Assembly (NCBI GenBank): GCA_029558635.1 | Contig: JAKQEE010000070.1 | Coordinates: 124,001-188,000, forward strand | Length of the DNA stretch: 64,000 nt | DNA from: Pseudomonadota bacterium | GTDB taxonomy: Bacteria > Pseudomonadota > Alphaproteobacteria > Micavibrionales > Micavibrionaceae | Direction: 5' to 3' | Part shown: piece after piece, positions 50,576 through 62,000 of the stretch | How the letters are laid out: each line of letters starts with the position of its first letter | Position numbering within the stretch: position 1 is the stretch's first letter | Translations under genes and position numbers: made by a program | Notes under the pieces: model-generated | What the model saw: only the letters and a program-made list of their open reading frames with translations | Told to the model about the DNA's origin: nothing | The model's database searches: none

Positions 50576-53230
50576 TTGATTACATCGAACGACGTCAGGG
50601 CGGCTTTTCTTGATTATTTTGTGAAGAACGGACATACGGCAGTGGCGTCGAGTTCACTCGTCCCGCTCAACGATCCGACCTTGCTGTTCACCAATTCGGG
50701 GATGGTCCAGTTCAAGAACGTCTTTACCGGACTGGAAGAGCGTCCCTATGCCCGCGCCTGTTCTTCGCAAAAATGCGTCCGTGCAGGCGGCAAGCACAAC
50801 GATCTCGACAATGTCGGCTACACAGCTCGTCACCATACGTTTTTCGAGATGCTCGGGAACTTTTCGTTCGGCGACTACTTCAAAGAAGACGCCATTCCGT
50901 TTGCGTGGAATTTGCTCACCAAGACTTTAGACATTGATCCCAAGCGTTTGACAGTCACGATTTATCACGATGACGATCAGGCTTATGACATCTGGAAGAA
51001 AGTGGCCGGATTGCCGGATGACAAAATCATCCGCATTGCGACCGATGACAATTTCTGGCGCATGGGCGATACGGGGCCTTGCGGGCCGTGTTCCGAAATT
51101 TTCTATGACCACGGGGCACATATCTCTGGCGGGCCTCCGGGTTCGCCCGATCAAGATGGCGACCGTTTTGTTGAAATCTGGAACCTTGTCTTTATGCAGT
51201 TCGAACAACGCAGTGCTTCGGAACTTCTTCCCCTCCCCAAGCCTTCCATCGATACGGGCAGCGGGATGGAGCGTCTGACTGCCGTTCTGCAAGGCAAGAC
51301 TGATAATTTTGATACCGATATTATGCGTGCGCTTATTCTGGCGTCGGCAGAAGCCAGCGGCGTCGAGCCTGACGGAGATTTCAAATTCTCGCACCGCGTG
51401 ATTGCCGACCACCTTCGTGCGTCTGCCTTCCTGATTGCCGATGGTGTTGTGCCTTCGAACGAAGGGCGCGGATATGTTTTGCGCCGGATCATGCGCCGTG
51501 CCATGCGTCATGCGCATTTGCTCGGAAGCAAAGATCTTCATATGCACAAGCTGGTTCCTACGCTGGTCCAGAAAATGGGTGACCATTTCTCGGAACTCAA
51601 AACCAGCCAGAGCAACATTGTCGAAACCCTGAAAATCGAAGAGACGCGTTTCAAACGCACACTTGAAACCGGACTGCGGTTGCTCGAGGAAGAAACGTCC
51701 AAGCTTGGCGAGGGGCAATCCCTTGCCGGTGAGGTGGCGTTCAAGCTATACGACACTTACGGGTTCCCGCTTGATTTGACGCAGGCCGCGCTCATGGAAA
51801 AAAATATGGGTGTCGATACGGCCGGATTTGATGCCGCGATGAATGAGCAGCGCAAAAAAGCCCGTCAATCATGGGTTGGTTCCGGCGATCAATCGACCGA
51901 GGCCGCGTGGTTCCCGTTGCAAGAGAAATTGGGCGCGACCGAGTTTCTGGGTTACAGCTCGGACACCAGCGAAGGTCAGGTGACGGCGTTGCTTGATAAA
52001 ACCGGCAAAGAGATGGAGAGCGCCAAAGCCGGGGACGATGTTCTGGTTGTGTTTAACCAGACGCCGTTTTATGCGGAATCGGGAGGTCAGGCAGGGGACA
52101 AAGGCATCCTGCATAATGATGGTTGCACCGTCGAAGTTCTGGACACCCAGAAAAAACTGGACTCTTTATTTGTTCATATCGGCAAAGTGACCAAAGGGTC
52201 GTTCAAAGTGGGCGATGTCTTTGTCATGGAGATCAATGGCGAAGAGCGTGAAGCCAATCGCCGTGCGCACACGGCCGCGCACTTGTTCCATGCCGCCATT
52301 CGGTATCAGTTGGGCGAGCATGTCACCCAGCGCGGGCAGTTGGTCACGCCGGACCGTTTCCGTTTCGACGTGAATTTTCCCAAAGCCATCGACAATGACA
52401 ATATCCGTGAGATCGAGCGTGCGGTGAATGACCGAATTTGCGAAAACCTCAACGTCATCACGCGGGTGATGAGTCAAGAAACTGCTATCGAGCAAGGCGC
52501 GATGGCACTTTTCGGTGAAAAATACGGTGACGAGGTTCGGGTGGTTGCCATTGGTAATGGGGACATCAAGGACGGGTATTCCGTTGAACTCTGCGGCGGA
52601 ACACATGCCCGTCATACGGGCGATATCGGGTTGTTCAAGATCGTTGCCGAGAGCGCGGTGGCGGCCAATATCCGCCGGATCGAAGCGTTGACCGGACATG
52701 CTGCGCTGGAGCATCTCAACGACAAGGAACGTATTCTCAATGAAATTTGCGGCATGCTGTCGACCAATCCGAAAGAACTGCCGGAGCGTTTATCCAAGTT
52801 GATGAAAGAAGGGCAGGACGCCACGGCCGAGAATGCCAAACTGCGTTTGCAAATGGCGTTGGGCGGTGGCGGCAAGCAGGAAAGTGACGACATCGTTGAA
52901 GCCAACAATGTCCGCTATATTGCGCGGGTCGTTGAAAACATGGCTCCCAAGGAGTTGCGTTCGCTGGCTGATGAATTCAAGAAGCGTTTGAAATCCGGCA
53001 TTGTGGTGCTGGTCGGGATCAATGACGGCAAAGCATTCCTGACCGTGACGATGACCGACGACGTGTCCGAGCGGTTCGACGCGGTGAGCCTTGCGAACGC
53101 CGGATCAGTCGTGTTGGGCGGAACGGGCGGCGGCGGACGTCGCACGATGGCGCAGGCCGGTGGCCCGAATGCCGAGAAAGCCAATGACGCGCTCAAGGCT
53201 ATTGAAACGGAAATCCAGAAGATCGCCTGA
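50576..53230 (+). CDS. alaS: Alanyl-tRNA synthetase
   Basis: Charges tRNA-Ala and edits mischarged Ser/Gly. The 884-residue protein contains the class II catalytic domain (ARACSSQKCVRAGGKHNDL; motif 3 region with GSGMERL), the editing-domain zinc ligands in AHTAAHLFHAA and CGGTHARHTG, and a C-terminal C-Ala/DHHA1-type domain (GGGRRTMAQAGG). The start is a TTG at 50576, preceded by AGAGGT at good distance. It is full length and normal for a housekeeping gene. The stop is one nt from the convergent O-antigen ligase gene. Confidence 0.97.
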   Translation: MITSNDVRAAFLDYFVKNGHTAVASSSLVPLNDPTLLFTNSGMVQFKNVFTGLEERPYARACSSQKCVRAGGKHNDLDNVGYTARHHTFFEMLGNFSFGDYFKEDAIPFAWNLLTKTLDIDPKRLTVTIYHDDDQAYDIWKKVAGLPDDKIIRIATDDNFWRMGDTGPCGPCSEIFYDHGAHISGGPPGSPDQDGDRFVEIWNLVFMQFEQRSASELLPLPKPSIDTGSGMERLTAVLQGKTDNFDTDIMRALILASAEASGVEPDGDFKFSHRVIADHLRASAFLIADGVVPSNEGRGYVLRRIMRRAMRHAHLLGSKDLHMHKLVPTLVQKMGDHFSELKTSQSNIVETLKIEETRFKRTLETGLRLLEEETSKLGEGQSLAGEVAFKLYDTYGFPLDLTQAALMEKNMGVDTAGFDAAMNEQRKKARQSWVGSGDQSTEAAWFPLQEKLGATEFLGYSSDTSEGQVTALLDKTGKEMESAKAGDDVLVVFNQTPFYAESGGQAGDKGILHNDGCTVEVLDTQKKLDSLFVHIGKVTKGSFKVGDVFVMEINGEEREANRRAHTAAHLFHAAIRYQLGEHVTQRGQLVTPDRFRFDVNFPKAIDNDNIREIERAVNDRICENLNVITRVMSQETAIEQGAMALFGEKYGDEVRVVAIGNGDIKDGYSVELCGGTHARHTGDIGLFKIVAESAVAANIRRIEALTGHAALEHLNDKERILNEICGMLSTNPKELPERLSKLMKEGQDATAENAKLRLQMALGGGGKQESDDIVEANNVRYIARVVENMAPKELRSLADEFKKRLKSGIVVLVGINDGKAFLTVTMTDDVSERFDAVSLANAGSVVLGGTGGGGRRTMAQAGGPNAEKANDALKAIETEIQKIA

Positions 53231-53231
53231 T

Positions 53232-54461
53232 CTATTTTCCCGTCGGGATTCCCCGATTTATCAAAGCTGCCGAAAGGGTGGCTGGCCACCAGAAAGCCAG
53301 CCATTCGGTGCTGAGGTTGATGACGTATCCCCCGAAATCGAAGATTCCAAACACTCCACCGCAAACCATAAACAGCAGCGGCCATGAAATGTTGCGGGTT
53401 TTATGGAGCAGGTAGGATTTCCACAGCGCATATCCGAACAGCGCCAGAAACAGGGAGAGGCCGATGACGCCCCCTTGAATCAATGTGCTGAGATAGAGGC
53501 TATGGGGGTGTCCAACCGTGGCTTCCATACCGTTTTGGGGAAGCGTAAATGTGTAGTGAAATTTGGAGGCGAGACCGTGACCCAAAAGCGGCGCATCCTG
53601 AAAAATGCCCCAACCCTGTTGCCATACTTCAAAGCGGCCCGTATCGGCGCGCTGGAAAAAGGTCGTGTCTTCAACTTGCCCCAGAACAACCCATAAAACG
53701 GAGCCCAGAACCACAATTGCAAGTATCCCTACCATCGCCATTTTTTTCAAGGACAGATTCAATTTTAGCAGTCCATACATGGATAACGTCGCCATCAATG
53801 CCAGCAATGCACCACGAGAATTTGCCACGACCATCGTTGCTGCACAAACCGTCAGAACCAGAAGTTTGATCGCCAGTTCTTTTCTGCCTTGCGTTTTCAA
53901 CGAGAGCGTTGCCAGAAACGCCAGAGCGTAGAGAAACCCTGCCTGTACCGGATTTTCGGCACGACCGAAACCGTGAAGCCTGACAAAGACATCCTTGTTA
54001 TAGTAATCCCCCGCAGAGAGCAGATAGAGCGCCGTCACTGCAGCAACAGCCCCCAGCGACACAACAGACCAGCGCGCCACATCCGGAACCTTACGGAAAA
54101 TATAAAAGCTTGCGAGCATCGGCAGGGCGATCAACAATAATAGCTTCGCCTTTCCGAACATCCGGCCATGTTCGTCCGTCATCGACCATAAAACGCTGGC
54201 TGTCATGTAGGTGAGAAAAGCGAGCAGTAAAACCCAGAATGTTTTTTGTTCCTGTATGGCCGCAATCACTTCCCGACGATCCCTGACCAACAGAGTAATG
54301 GTCAGAGCCTCAAACAGATATATGATTTTGCGGTGGGTGCTTGTATCAAACACGAAAAATCCACCAAACAGGACGGGCAAGAGCATTGCAGCCAGCGCCA
54401 AAAGTCGGTCTTGTCTGAAAAACGCTATAAATCTTTCTTTTAAATTTTCAATATTTTCCAT
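53232..54461 (-). CDS. O-antigen ligase / polymerase-family membrane protein
   Basis: A 409-residue inner membrane protein with about ten to twelve hydrophobic helices and the Wzy_C-type periplasmic loop containing GHGLASKFHY and GHPHSLYLSTLIQGGVIG. The family ligates or polymerises O-antigen or other surface glycans. It follows two glycosyltransferase genes and overlaps the upstream one, so the three probably act together on one cell-surface saccharide. ATG 54461 is chosen; TTG 54470 is the only other start. Confidence 0.88.
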   Translation of the reverse strand: MENIENLKERFIAFFRQDRLLALAAMLLPVLFGGFFVFDTSTHRKIIYLFEALTITLLVRDRREVIAAIQEQKTFWVLLLAFLTYMTASVLWSMTDEHGRMFGKAKLLLLIALPMLASFYIFRKVPDVARWSVVSLGAVAAVTALYLLSAGDYYNKDVFVRLHGFGRAENPVQAGFLYALAFLATLSLKTQGRKELAIKLLVLTVCAATMVVANSRGALLALMATLSMYGLLKLNLSLKKMAMVGILAIVVLGSVLWVVLGQVEDTTFFQRADTGRFEVWQQGWGIFQDAPLLGHGLASKFHYTFTLPQNGMEATVGHPHSLYLSTLIQGGVIGLSLFLALFGYALWKSYLLHKTRNISWPLLFMVCGGVFGIFDFGGYVINLSTEWLAFWWPATLSAALINRGIPTGK

Positions 54462-55509
54462 GATCTTCAAGCAGCTTGGTCCATTGGTCTTTGCGCGCTT
54501 TCCAGCGGCAGGATTCTCTTGTTTTCAGGCAAGTTTGATGCATATCCCGCCACAGGGCATCGTCGGTCAATAGTTGTTTGGTCTTTTCCGCGAAGTCTTC
54601 TTCGGATGTGGCTATAAATCCCGTCCGTCCGTCCTCCACCCGTTCCGCGAGCGCACCGACCCCCATGGTTACGACCGGAACACCCAGTGCAATAGACTCG
54701 GTCGCCGAAAGGCAATAGGTTTCGTCCTTGTGTCCCGGAATTAAAAGAACTCGAACTTTCGAGAGCGATTCATTCAGTTCGTTCCGGCTTTTGCGACCCA
54801 TAATATTTACATTCTTTTTCTTCAATTCCTCCACAGATGTATTGTCCAGATCATCCGCAGACGGGTTGGCACAATAGACCTCAAGCCGCGCATCGGAGAT
54901 TTCCGCAAAGATTACAGATTTCCACATACGGATGACTTGCGCCAAGCCCCTGTAGGCTTGAGAAATAAAGCAGGCGGTTTTTTCATTCTGAATTTCGTCG
55001 GGCACAGGAAAATCGAGAACGCTGTCTTCAATACCATGAGGTATAACCACGCGCTTTCCGAACGGCAGGAAGCGGCTCGTTATGTTGTTGTGGTAGATAC
55101 TCAGAAAAACGCCCACCGGCTTCCAACGCAACAACGGGAAGAACCGCCCCTTGCGCAGGGCTTTTTCAAACGGCAGAAGATTATGCAGCCATAAAACGGG
55201 CAGGAAATCACCCTGCCCCGTCTTCTTTTTATATTGGTCAAACAGGTTCGGATCGTTGCAGGCAATTACCATCTGTGCCGCGGGAAAATTCCCGCCGATT
55301 TTGTCCATATTGGTCCATGTCACGTTATCGCAGGTCGTCGGCTCCGGTGTCTTGTTGCAGACGGTGACGGTCCAACCCGGTGAAGACGATAAAATTTTCG
55401 ATAGGGCGATGATCGTTCGTTCGATCCCACCCAGCGGCTGGGACGACGCGGTTATTGCATTGTAAATCGTGGACGTGCAATCAAGAATGACACAATGGAT
55501 TTTTGTCAT
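54448..55509 (-). CDS. GT4-like glycosyltransferase
   Basis: A 353-residue GT-B glycosyltransferase. The C-terminal donor domain has the E-x7-E type segment (ETYCLSATESIALGVPVV) and GRTGFIA of GT4 enzymes. ATG 55509 overlaps the preceding stop as ATGA; the upstream extension to 55554 lies within the neighbouring gene. Donor and acceptor are unknown. It is presumably cytoplasmic, building a surface glycan for the downstream ligase. Confidence 0.85.
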   Translation of the reverse strand: MTKIHCVILDCTSTIYNAITASSQPLGGIERTIIALSKILSSSPGWTVTVCNKTPEPTTCDNVTWTNMDKIGGNFPAAQMVIACNDPNLFDQYKKKTGQGDFLPVLWLHNLLPFEKALRKGRFFPLLRWKPVGVFLSIYHNNITSRFLPFGKRVVIPHGIEDSVLDFPVPDEIQNEKTACFISQAYRGLAQVIRMWKSVIFAEISDARLEVYCANPSADDLDNTSVEELKKKNVNIMGRKSRNELNESLSKVRVLLIPGHKDETYCLSATESIALGVPVVTMGVGALAERVEDGRTGFIATSEEDFAEKTKQLLTDDALWRDMHQTCLKTRESCRWKARKDQWTKLLEDHGKY

Positions 55510-56564
55510 TTCCCGGGCGATCCTTGTTCCAAGATGTATTTTTCGGACGGCCACGGGTAGGCTTTACCCTCCATGCGGTCATAGACCATGTCGATAAAAT
55601 ATTGGGCCACCAGAGTTGTGTCAAAAATTTTATGGGCCTTGGCATGGCCGTTTGCCGCAATTTTCCGGCGCTCTTCGTCATGACTGTGGTAATATTTTAT
55701 TTTTTCCGCAAGGTCTTCATGCGTTTCATAGGTCACAATTTCCTGCGGTGTAAAAAGATCGGTATAGCGCGGGCCAACGGGGGCGTAGACCATCAGGCCA
55801 TTCCCGAGATATTGCGACATGCGGTCGGATGCGTAAAGATAATGGCCTTCGGTCTTGTTGGCGATCAGTCCTGTTTTGCAAACTGCGAGTCTGTTCATGT
55901 AGTCGATGCCGAACAATCTGCGGTCGTTCAGTCCGGCGCCGATGATATCAAATTTCACGTTCGTTCCAGCCAGATCTGCCATGATATCGGTCACAAGTTT
56001 TTGACGATGATCGTCTTTGCCAATCGAGGAGGCCGCGAAGAACAAGTCCGCTTCATATGTGCTTTGCTCGAACGCGCGGCCCGTATCTATACTGGAATCG
56101 ACAGGGTTCGGGAAAAAGGCCGCGAAGGCTCTTTCGCCTGCGAATTGTTGTAGGGCAGGACCTGCCGTGGTGATAAAAATGCCATCAACATAAGGGGTGC
56201 GGTCCTTGATCCGTTCCACATTGCCTTTATCGTTGATCGGATCGACGTTGCGGTGGATGATTTTGACATTCTTGACGACGCTACGGATTTCTTCGAGCGT
56301 TTCATTTTTGACATGGGTGCAGTGGGCCAGAATAATCAGGTCGGGATAAAAATCCTTGCAGACCTTGACCAGATTTCTGTTCATCGGGCCAATTCCCAGT
56401 TTGCTGGAACCGAAGATGTTGCTGGCGCGGGCGTGATCGCGGTCGTTGAAGCAATAGACGTTGTGCCCCGCCCTCGTCAGGCCATTCAACATGCGTTGCG
56501 GGATCAGATAAAATTTATCCGCATTTCCGAACCCCTGAATATAGCCGACATATAAAACGCGCAT
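55506..56564 (-). CDS. Glycosyltransferase, CgeB/Glyco_trans_1_2-like
   Basis: A 352-residue GT-B fold protein. The N-terminal domain reads MRVLYVGYIQGFGNADKFYL. The C-terminal part (YLYASDRMSQYLGNGLMVY, then IVTYETHEDLAEKIKYY and a His/Glu-rich helix) matches the glycosyltransferase group that includes CgeB. ATG 56564 is preferred over GTG 56579 because GGAAG lies before it. It is first of the three-gene surface-glycan unit. Confidence 0.82.
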   Translation of the reverse strand: MRVLYVGYIQGFGNADKFYLIPQRMLNGLTRAGHNVYCFNDRDHARASNIFGSSKLGIGPMNRNLVKVCKDFYPDLIILAHCTHVKNETLEEIRSVVKNVKIIHRNVDPINDKGNVERIKDRTPYVDGIFITTAGPALQQFAGERAFAAFFPNPVDSSIDTGRAFEQSTYEADLFFAASSIGKDDHRQKLVTDIMADLAGTNVKFDIIGAGLNDRRLFGIDYMNRLAVCKTGLIANKTEGHYLYASDRMSQYLGNGLMVYAPVGPRYTDLFTPQEIVTYETHEDLAEKIKYYHSHDEERRKIAANGHAKAHKIFDTTLVAQYFIDMVYDRMEGKAYPWPSEKYILEQGSPGK

Positions 56565-56662
56565 CGAGTCTTCCAACACCTTTCACAGCACGGCTAGAAT
56601 GCCCCATCGCACCAGGGCTTTCAAGGGCATATCGGCAAATAGTCGGATTGTTGCCTGATGAC

Positions 56663-56697
56663 AAAAAAATACCCGCCAAAATCAATCGGCGGGTATT
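56663..56697 (-). terminator. Rho-independent terminator of tpsB2
   Basis: A perfect 10-bp stem AATACCCGCC / GGCGGGTATT (56668-56677 and 56688-56697) with a 10-nt loop, followed on the minus strand by a T-run. It lies 22 nt after the tpsB2 stop and insulates the glycosyltransferase unit that follows. Confidence 0.92.
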
Positions 56698-56718
56698 CAA
56701 TTCTGTTCAAGCCCAAAA

Positions 56719-58449
56719 TTAGAACTTGTGGCTGATATTCAGGAACGGACGGATGTCATCGTCATGTTCGGCTTCGATATCGCGGGTCAGCGGCACGGCG
56801 ACCATGAAACCGGCATCGGTGCCTGGCATGATCGTGGTACGGATACCAACACCGGCAGACGCCAAGCTTTCAACACGTGTCGTTGCAGAGGTGGCGTCGT
56901 CGTTCCAGACTTTACCAATATCGTAGAAACCGTAGAGGGTGTAGCCCTCAACCCATGTTACCGGCCATGGCTGACTCCATTGCAGTTCAAGAGACCCGCC
57001 GAGGCCATCATCACCTACCAGTTCGGATGGATCATAACCGCGCCCCAGAACCGAGCCACCCAGACCGAATTCTTCGGCGGTCAGGAGGGCATTGTTGGAC
57101 ATTTGGCCTTTGATCATGGTTTGCAGAGCCAGACCTTCGACAATACGTTCGAGACGGGTCAAAGAGCCGCTGATTTTGGTGAATTGCGGATCTCCATCAG
57201 GACGGGACATGTCGGGATCATCTTTATCGCTGGCTCCAAATGCCGACAGACCTTGAGAGAGTTCGACATCAATATCGGTCACAGCTGCGTTGAAGACCGT
57301 ATCAATCCAGTCGGTGTGACCGCCCAGACGAACGACGCTCAAATTATCTTCACGGGTGGTGTCGATATTGCTTTCAGTTTTGGTGCGACGCGCATCGAAG
57401 CCCAAAGACGCCGACAGGTTGAAGTCGCGGGTTCTGTAGAAAGGCTGGTTTGCAGTGACGCCTACATAGGAAGCATGACCATTGACATCGAATTCAGTCA
57501 GAGTGTGACCGGGATCGGTGTGGGTGATGCCGGTCTTGAACGCCAGTGTCGTTCCGTATGGCCCGACAGGGAATTCAGCCAGAGCTTCGGCAAAGGTCAA
57601 TTCCGGTTTCAAACCTTTTTCGCCCGGCGCATAGGCCAGATTGAGAGAAAGAAGTTCGTTGAAGCCCAACAGCGAGTTGGCAGCGATACCACCGGTCGTT
57701 TCCCAGCGGCCCAAATAACGGGACCCGTAATTATCAAGGCCAATTTGCGCATCGAACGTATCGCGTTCGACCATAATGGTCAGGTCGGATGCACCGACAA
57801 CGGTTTTCGAAGGCGAGAGAACGCCACGTGCGGTTACACCCGGCAGATCATTGATCAGCAGCAAGGTGCGCTCCAGATCCTTGTTGTTCAGGACTGATTT
57901 CTTTTTCAACTGGTTGGCGTACTTCTTGATGACGTCATAGGAACTGCCCTGATCGCCGCCTTGAATACGGATCTGGTCGATGCTGCCTTCGACAACACGG
58001 AGTTTGACCACGCCGCTCGCAATGGTTTGCGGCGGAACAACAACCTGCGTGAGGATGTAACCATCGTTACGGTATTTGGCGGTCAGTTCTGCAGCCAGCG
58101 AGTATACGTCGGCCAGCGATATTTTGGCGCCGACTTTATCGGCATACATTTTTTCGAGAACGCCCCATGGATAAACAGTCTGACCTTCGATCTCGACCGA
58201 TTTCAGGGTAAACATCATTTTTTCGGCACCTGCGGGTGCAGTGAACGGCGCTGCGCCTTCGACTTTAAGCGGGGCTTCCGCTTTGGCAGTTGGCAATGCC
58301 TGCTCAACACGTTCCTGAACGCGCGAAACGTCAGCCGGCCCGGTAATCGTCTGGGCGTTGGCCATGCCGACCGCGAAAAGCCCGCAAACAGCAACCGACA
58401 CAAGGGCGGCGCGTGAAGAAGTGTGTAAGAGTGTATGTTTTGTGGTCAT
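56719..58449 (-). CDS. Two-partner secretion pore TpsB2 (FhaC/ShlB family)
   Basis: A 576-residue outer membrane TpsB transporter: signal peptide (RAALVSVAVCGLFAVGMANA-QT), POTRA region (about 70-230, including NDGYILTQVVVPPQ), and a barrel with FGLGGSVLGRGYDPSELVGDDG and a C-terminal Phe (FLNISHKF). ATG 58449 follows GAGG at 6 nt; the long frame to 58620 has no ribosome site. It should export the divergently encoded TpsA2 and closely parallels TpsB1. Confidence 0.93.
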   Translation of the reverse strand: MTTKHTLLHTSSRAALVSVAVCGLFAVGMANAQTITGPADVSRVQERVEQALPTAKAEAPLKVEGAAPFTAPAGAEKMMFTLKSVEIEGQTVYPWGVLEKMYADKVGAKISLADVYSLAAELTAKYRNDGYILTQVVVPPQTIASGVVKLRVVEGSIDQIRIQGGDQGSSYDVIKKYANQLKKKSVLNNKDLERTLLLINDLPGVTARGVLSPSKTVVGASDLTIMVERDTFDAQIGLDNYGSRYLGRWETTGGIAANSLLGFNELLSLNLAYAPGEKGLKPELTFAEALAEFPVGPYGTTLAFKTGITHTDPGHTLTEFDVNGHASYVGVTANQPFYRTRDFNLSASLGFDARRTKTESNIDTTREDNLSVVRLGGHTDWIDTVFNAAVTDIDVELSQGLSAFGASDKDDPDMSRPDGDPQFTKISGSLTRLERIVEGLALQTMIKGQMSNNALLTAEEFGLGGSVLGRGYDPSELVGDDGLGGSLELQWSQPWPVTWVEGYTLYGFYDIGKVWNDDATSATTRVESLASAGVGIRTTIMPGTDAGFMVAVPLTRDIEAEHDDDIRPFLNISHKF

Positions 58450-59015
58450 GTCTGCCTCGTTATAATTCAGTCCAAAAACTAAATCTGGATATAATAATTT
58501 AAAGTAAACCAGTTTCTGCGGGTAATAAAATGCTTCATCGCGGTTGTAAAACGTCAGGTCGGAATAATCAACCCGTCTACCCGTTTTATCCCCGCGGGAA
58601 CGGCCCCCATAGTTATCCACAACCTACGCGAAATCCCCACCCCATACAATCCGTCAAATATATCCTGTGACTAATTTTTAACTATTTTGTGGTTTTTTTG
58701 CATCTTTTTCTCGCTCTTATGAAAACCAACACCTTGAAATCATTCATTTTTCGATCTAAATCAGTTTCGAAAATTACAAAACTATTTCCTTAATTATAAA
58801 TATTGCAATTCTTTGCAAGTTGAGTCTATATTCGGTCACTCTTTAGAATATTAAGGTTTTGTTAACCGTTTTCGTGACCGCTCCCAAGCCTCCCGCGCGA
58901 GGTTTCCGAACCGGTCATCACAGAGTTTATTCGATCAGTGTTATGGGGGATTTCAGGGCGCGACGCCCATCTTCCCTCTTACATCAACAGTAATAGGCAA
59001 GGAGGCCTGTAAGCC
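58450..59015. promoter_or_regulatory. Divergent control region of the second TPS locus
   Basis: 566 nt with no credible ORF. The middle (about 58620-58870) is strongly AT-rich and should hold the two promoters. The tpsA2 leader is GC-richer, with potential stems: TGACCG...CGGTCA enclosing CCTC...GAGG (about 58874-58918), and GGGCG-CGA-CGCCC near 58957. The ribosome site GGAGG is at 59001-59005. I could not match the leader to a known riboswitch. Confidence 0.6.
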
Positions 59016-62000
59016 ATGCGTTCCAATTTTCTTTCAACGGTCACTCATCTCACGTCGACCACGTCTCTCACACGTCCGGCCTTGCTTGCGGTTGCGGCAG
59101 CCAGCGCAGTTCTTGCCCCCCATGCTTCTTACGCCCTTGATGACGGCGCTCTTCCGACCGGCGAAAACGTCGTTGGCGGTAGTGCAACTTTTGATCGTAA
59201 CACCACGAATGTTTTGAATATCAATCAGGGCACCGACCGCGTTGTCATCAACTGGGATAGCTTCAATATCGGGTCCAGTGCCACCACCCAATTCTACCAG
59301 CCCGGTTCCAGCTCTCTGGCTGTCAACCGCGTGCAAAGCAAAGGTAGTGACCCGACACAAATTCTCGGGACTCTCCGCGCCAATGGCCGCGTGATGGTTC
59401 TTGACCGCAACGGCGTCCTGTTCGGCGCGGGTTCCGTTGTCGACGTTGGCGGTATTGTTGCCTCCACTGGCGATGTCGATACGGCTGCTGTCATGCGCGG
59501 CGACGCCCGTCTGGTTCTGAGCAATCTCGGAACGGGCGAAGTCGTCAACAACGGTCTTATTAATGTTGCCGATGGCGGTCTGGCCGCTTTCGTGGCTCCG
59601 ACCGTTCGTAACAACGGCGTCATCAATGCCAAACTCGGTAAAGTTGTTCTGGCGGCCGGAACCGAAACCGCGACTGTCGATCTGTACGGCGATGGTCTGG
59701 TTGAACTGGCTGTCAGCAAAGACGGTGCAAAAGTTCTCGCCGAAAATAGCGGTGCGATCAACGCCGAAAGCGGCACTGTGCTGATGACGGCTTCGGCTGC
59801 AAAAGATGTTGTTGATACCGTCGTCAACATGACCGGTGTCGTCAACGCTTCTTCTGCAACCATGGTTGGCGGTAAAATTGTTCTTTCCGGTGGCCAAGGC
59901 GGTAAAGTCAAAGTCAGCGGCAAACTCGACGCCAGCGGTACAAGCGGCGGTTCGATCAAAGCAACCGGTAAAAACGTTCATGTTACCGATACGGCTGAAT
60001 TGAGAGCCAATGCGGGCGAAAACGGCAACGGTGGCACAGCCTACGTGTATGGCGATGATTTCGCCGTCTTTGAAGGCTCTCTTGAAGCCAAGGGCGGTTC
60101 TGTGTCCGGAAACGGCGGTCAGGCTGAAGTTTCCGCTGGGGAATCTGTCGGTTTTAACGGTTCTGTCGATCTGAGTGCCGCCAACGGCGCGGTCGGTACG
60201 TTTACCATTGATCCGACCCACCTGATTATCAACGACACTTTCTCGCTCTTTGGCTTTACATTCAATCCGGGTGATACGATCACCGTATATGATCAGGCTC
60301 TGGCCAACACTCTTCGTACGGCCAATGTCAATCTATGGGCAACCAGCGATATTAGCACTGGCAGCAATATTGACATCAGCACTTGGGAGCGCCTTGTAAG
60401 CTGTGGATTCTTCTGCATTACGACCCAGAAAGGCATCACCACCAACAACCTGACTCTCGCCGCGCCGACCGTAAATCTGGTGCATGACGTCACTCTCGGT
60501 AACGGCCAGTTGAACGTCGTCGATCTTCCTGCTGGTGCCAGTGTTCTGGGCTTCGGTTTGATCAATCCTCCGCATGACATCAATGTCGATACTCTTAACC
60601 TCAATGGAATCGTTTTCAGACGCAATCTGGTCAACGGACCTCTTTCTCTGGCCGGAGACGCACAGATCAACACAACTGCTGATACGATCAACGTTCAATC
60701 TCCAAGTGCTAAAATCCAGCAAGGCGTTTCCTTTGCCGAGAACGGTGCAACCATCAATGTTGCCGCAGGCACATATAACGAATCCCTTCTGGTTAATAAA
60801 TCCGTCGGGCTTTATGGCACCAATGCTGTCATTACCCCTAACTCTCCGGGTTTTGACATTGTGGCCAACAACGTCACCGTTGACGGGTTTGAAATCGTCG
60901 GGGCCGATGACGGTATCCGCGTGACCAACGCCGACAATGTTACCCTGAGCAACAACAACATCCACAACAATGCTTCGGGTGATGGCGTCAAGGCTGTCAA
61001 TGCCGATGGCTTGACAGTTTCCGGCAACATGTTCGACTATATCAACGGCAATGCCGTTAGCTTGAACGATAGTGACGGTGCCGATATTTTGAACAACAGT
61101 ATTGGCCAAACCAGCGGAGGGTTCGTCCCTGCTGGCAGCGGTGATGCTGTCCGCCTCTTTAACGGTTCCGATAACGCTCTGGTTCAGGGCAACACCATCA
61201 AAACCGATGGCCGCGGTGTGTCCGTTGTTGGTGGAGTCAATCACGTGATCAACAACAACACCATCCAGACGGTTGACTGGATCAACGGTGCCGACGAAGG
61301 CATTTATGCCGAAGGCACCATCGGTATCGACATTACAAACAACCATCTGACTCCGTCGATCGGCAATTCCGGTATCGTTCTCAATGGCGGATCGAATGCC
61401 GAAATCACAGGAAACGACGTTCATGATGCTTCGGTGTACGGTGTTCAATTGAACAACGTGGCCACGGCTCTGGTTGACGACAACCTGATCGACGGCGCTT
61501 ATGCCGGTGTGGTTGCCAATGGCGGCAGCAACATCACCGTTACCGACAACGATATTTTCGGTATCGACTATGGCGTCTGGGGATCCGGTGTTTCCGGCCT
61601 GACTATCGACGACAACTATATCGACCACGACCAGCCGAATAACGATCCGGCCGGTGGTACTGTCGGTATCCACGTTGACAGCAGTCACAATGTCCAGATC
61701 GGCAGTGGCGTTGGCCATGACGGTAACCGGGTTGATGATTTCGCCACGGGTATCGAAGTTTCTGCCAATACCGGATGGACCAAAATTGATGCCAACGACG
61801 TGACCGATGCCAATACCGGTATCACCGTATCGTCGACCAGCGGTCTTGCCATTACCGATAACGATGTTGACGGTCGCAGCCAAGGCGGTCGCGGCACGGG
61901 TGTCGGCGTCCACGTTGATAACAGCGCAGGTGCAATCATCGGCGGCAACAATGACGGCAACAATGTCCGTGACTTTAACGGTAACGGTATCGAGCTGATC

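Noticed and set aside
58870-59015. c-di-GMP riboswitch in the tpsA2 leader
   Set aside because: The conserved GEMM core could not be found; only simple stems are present.
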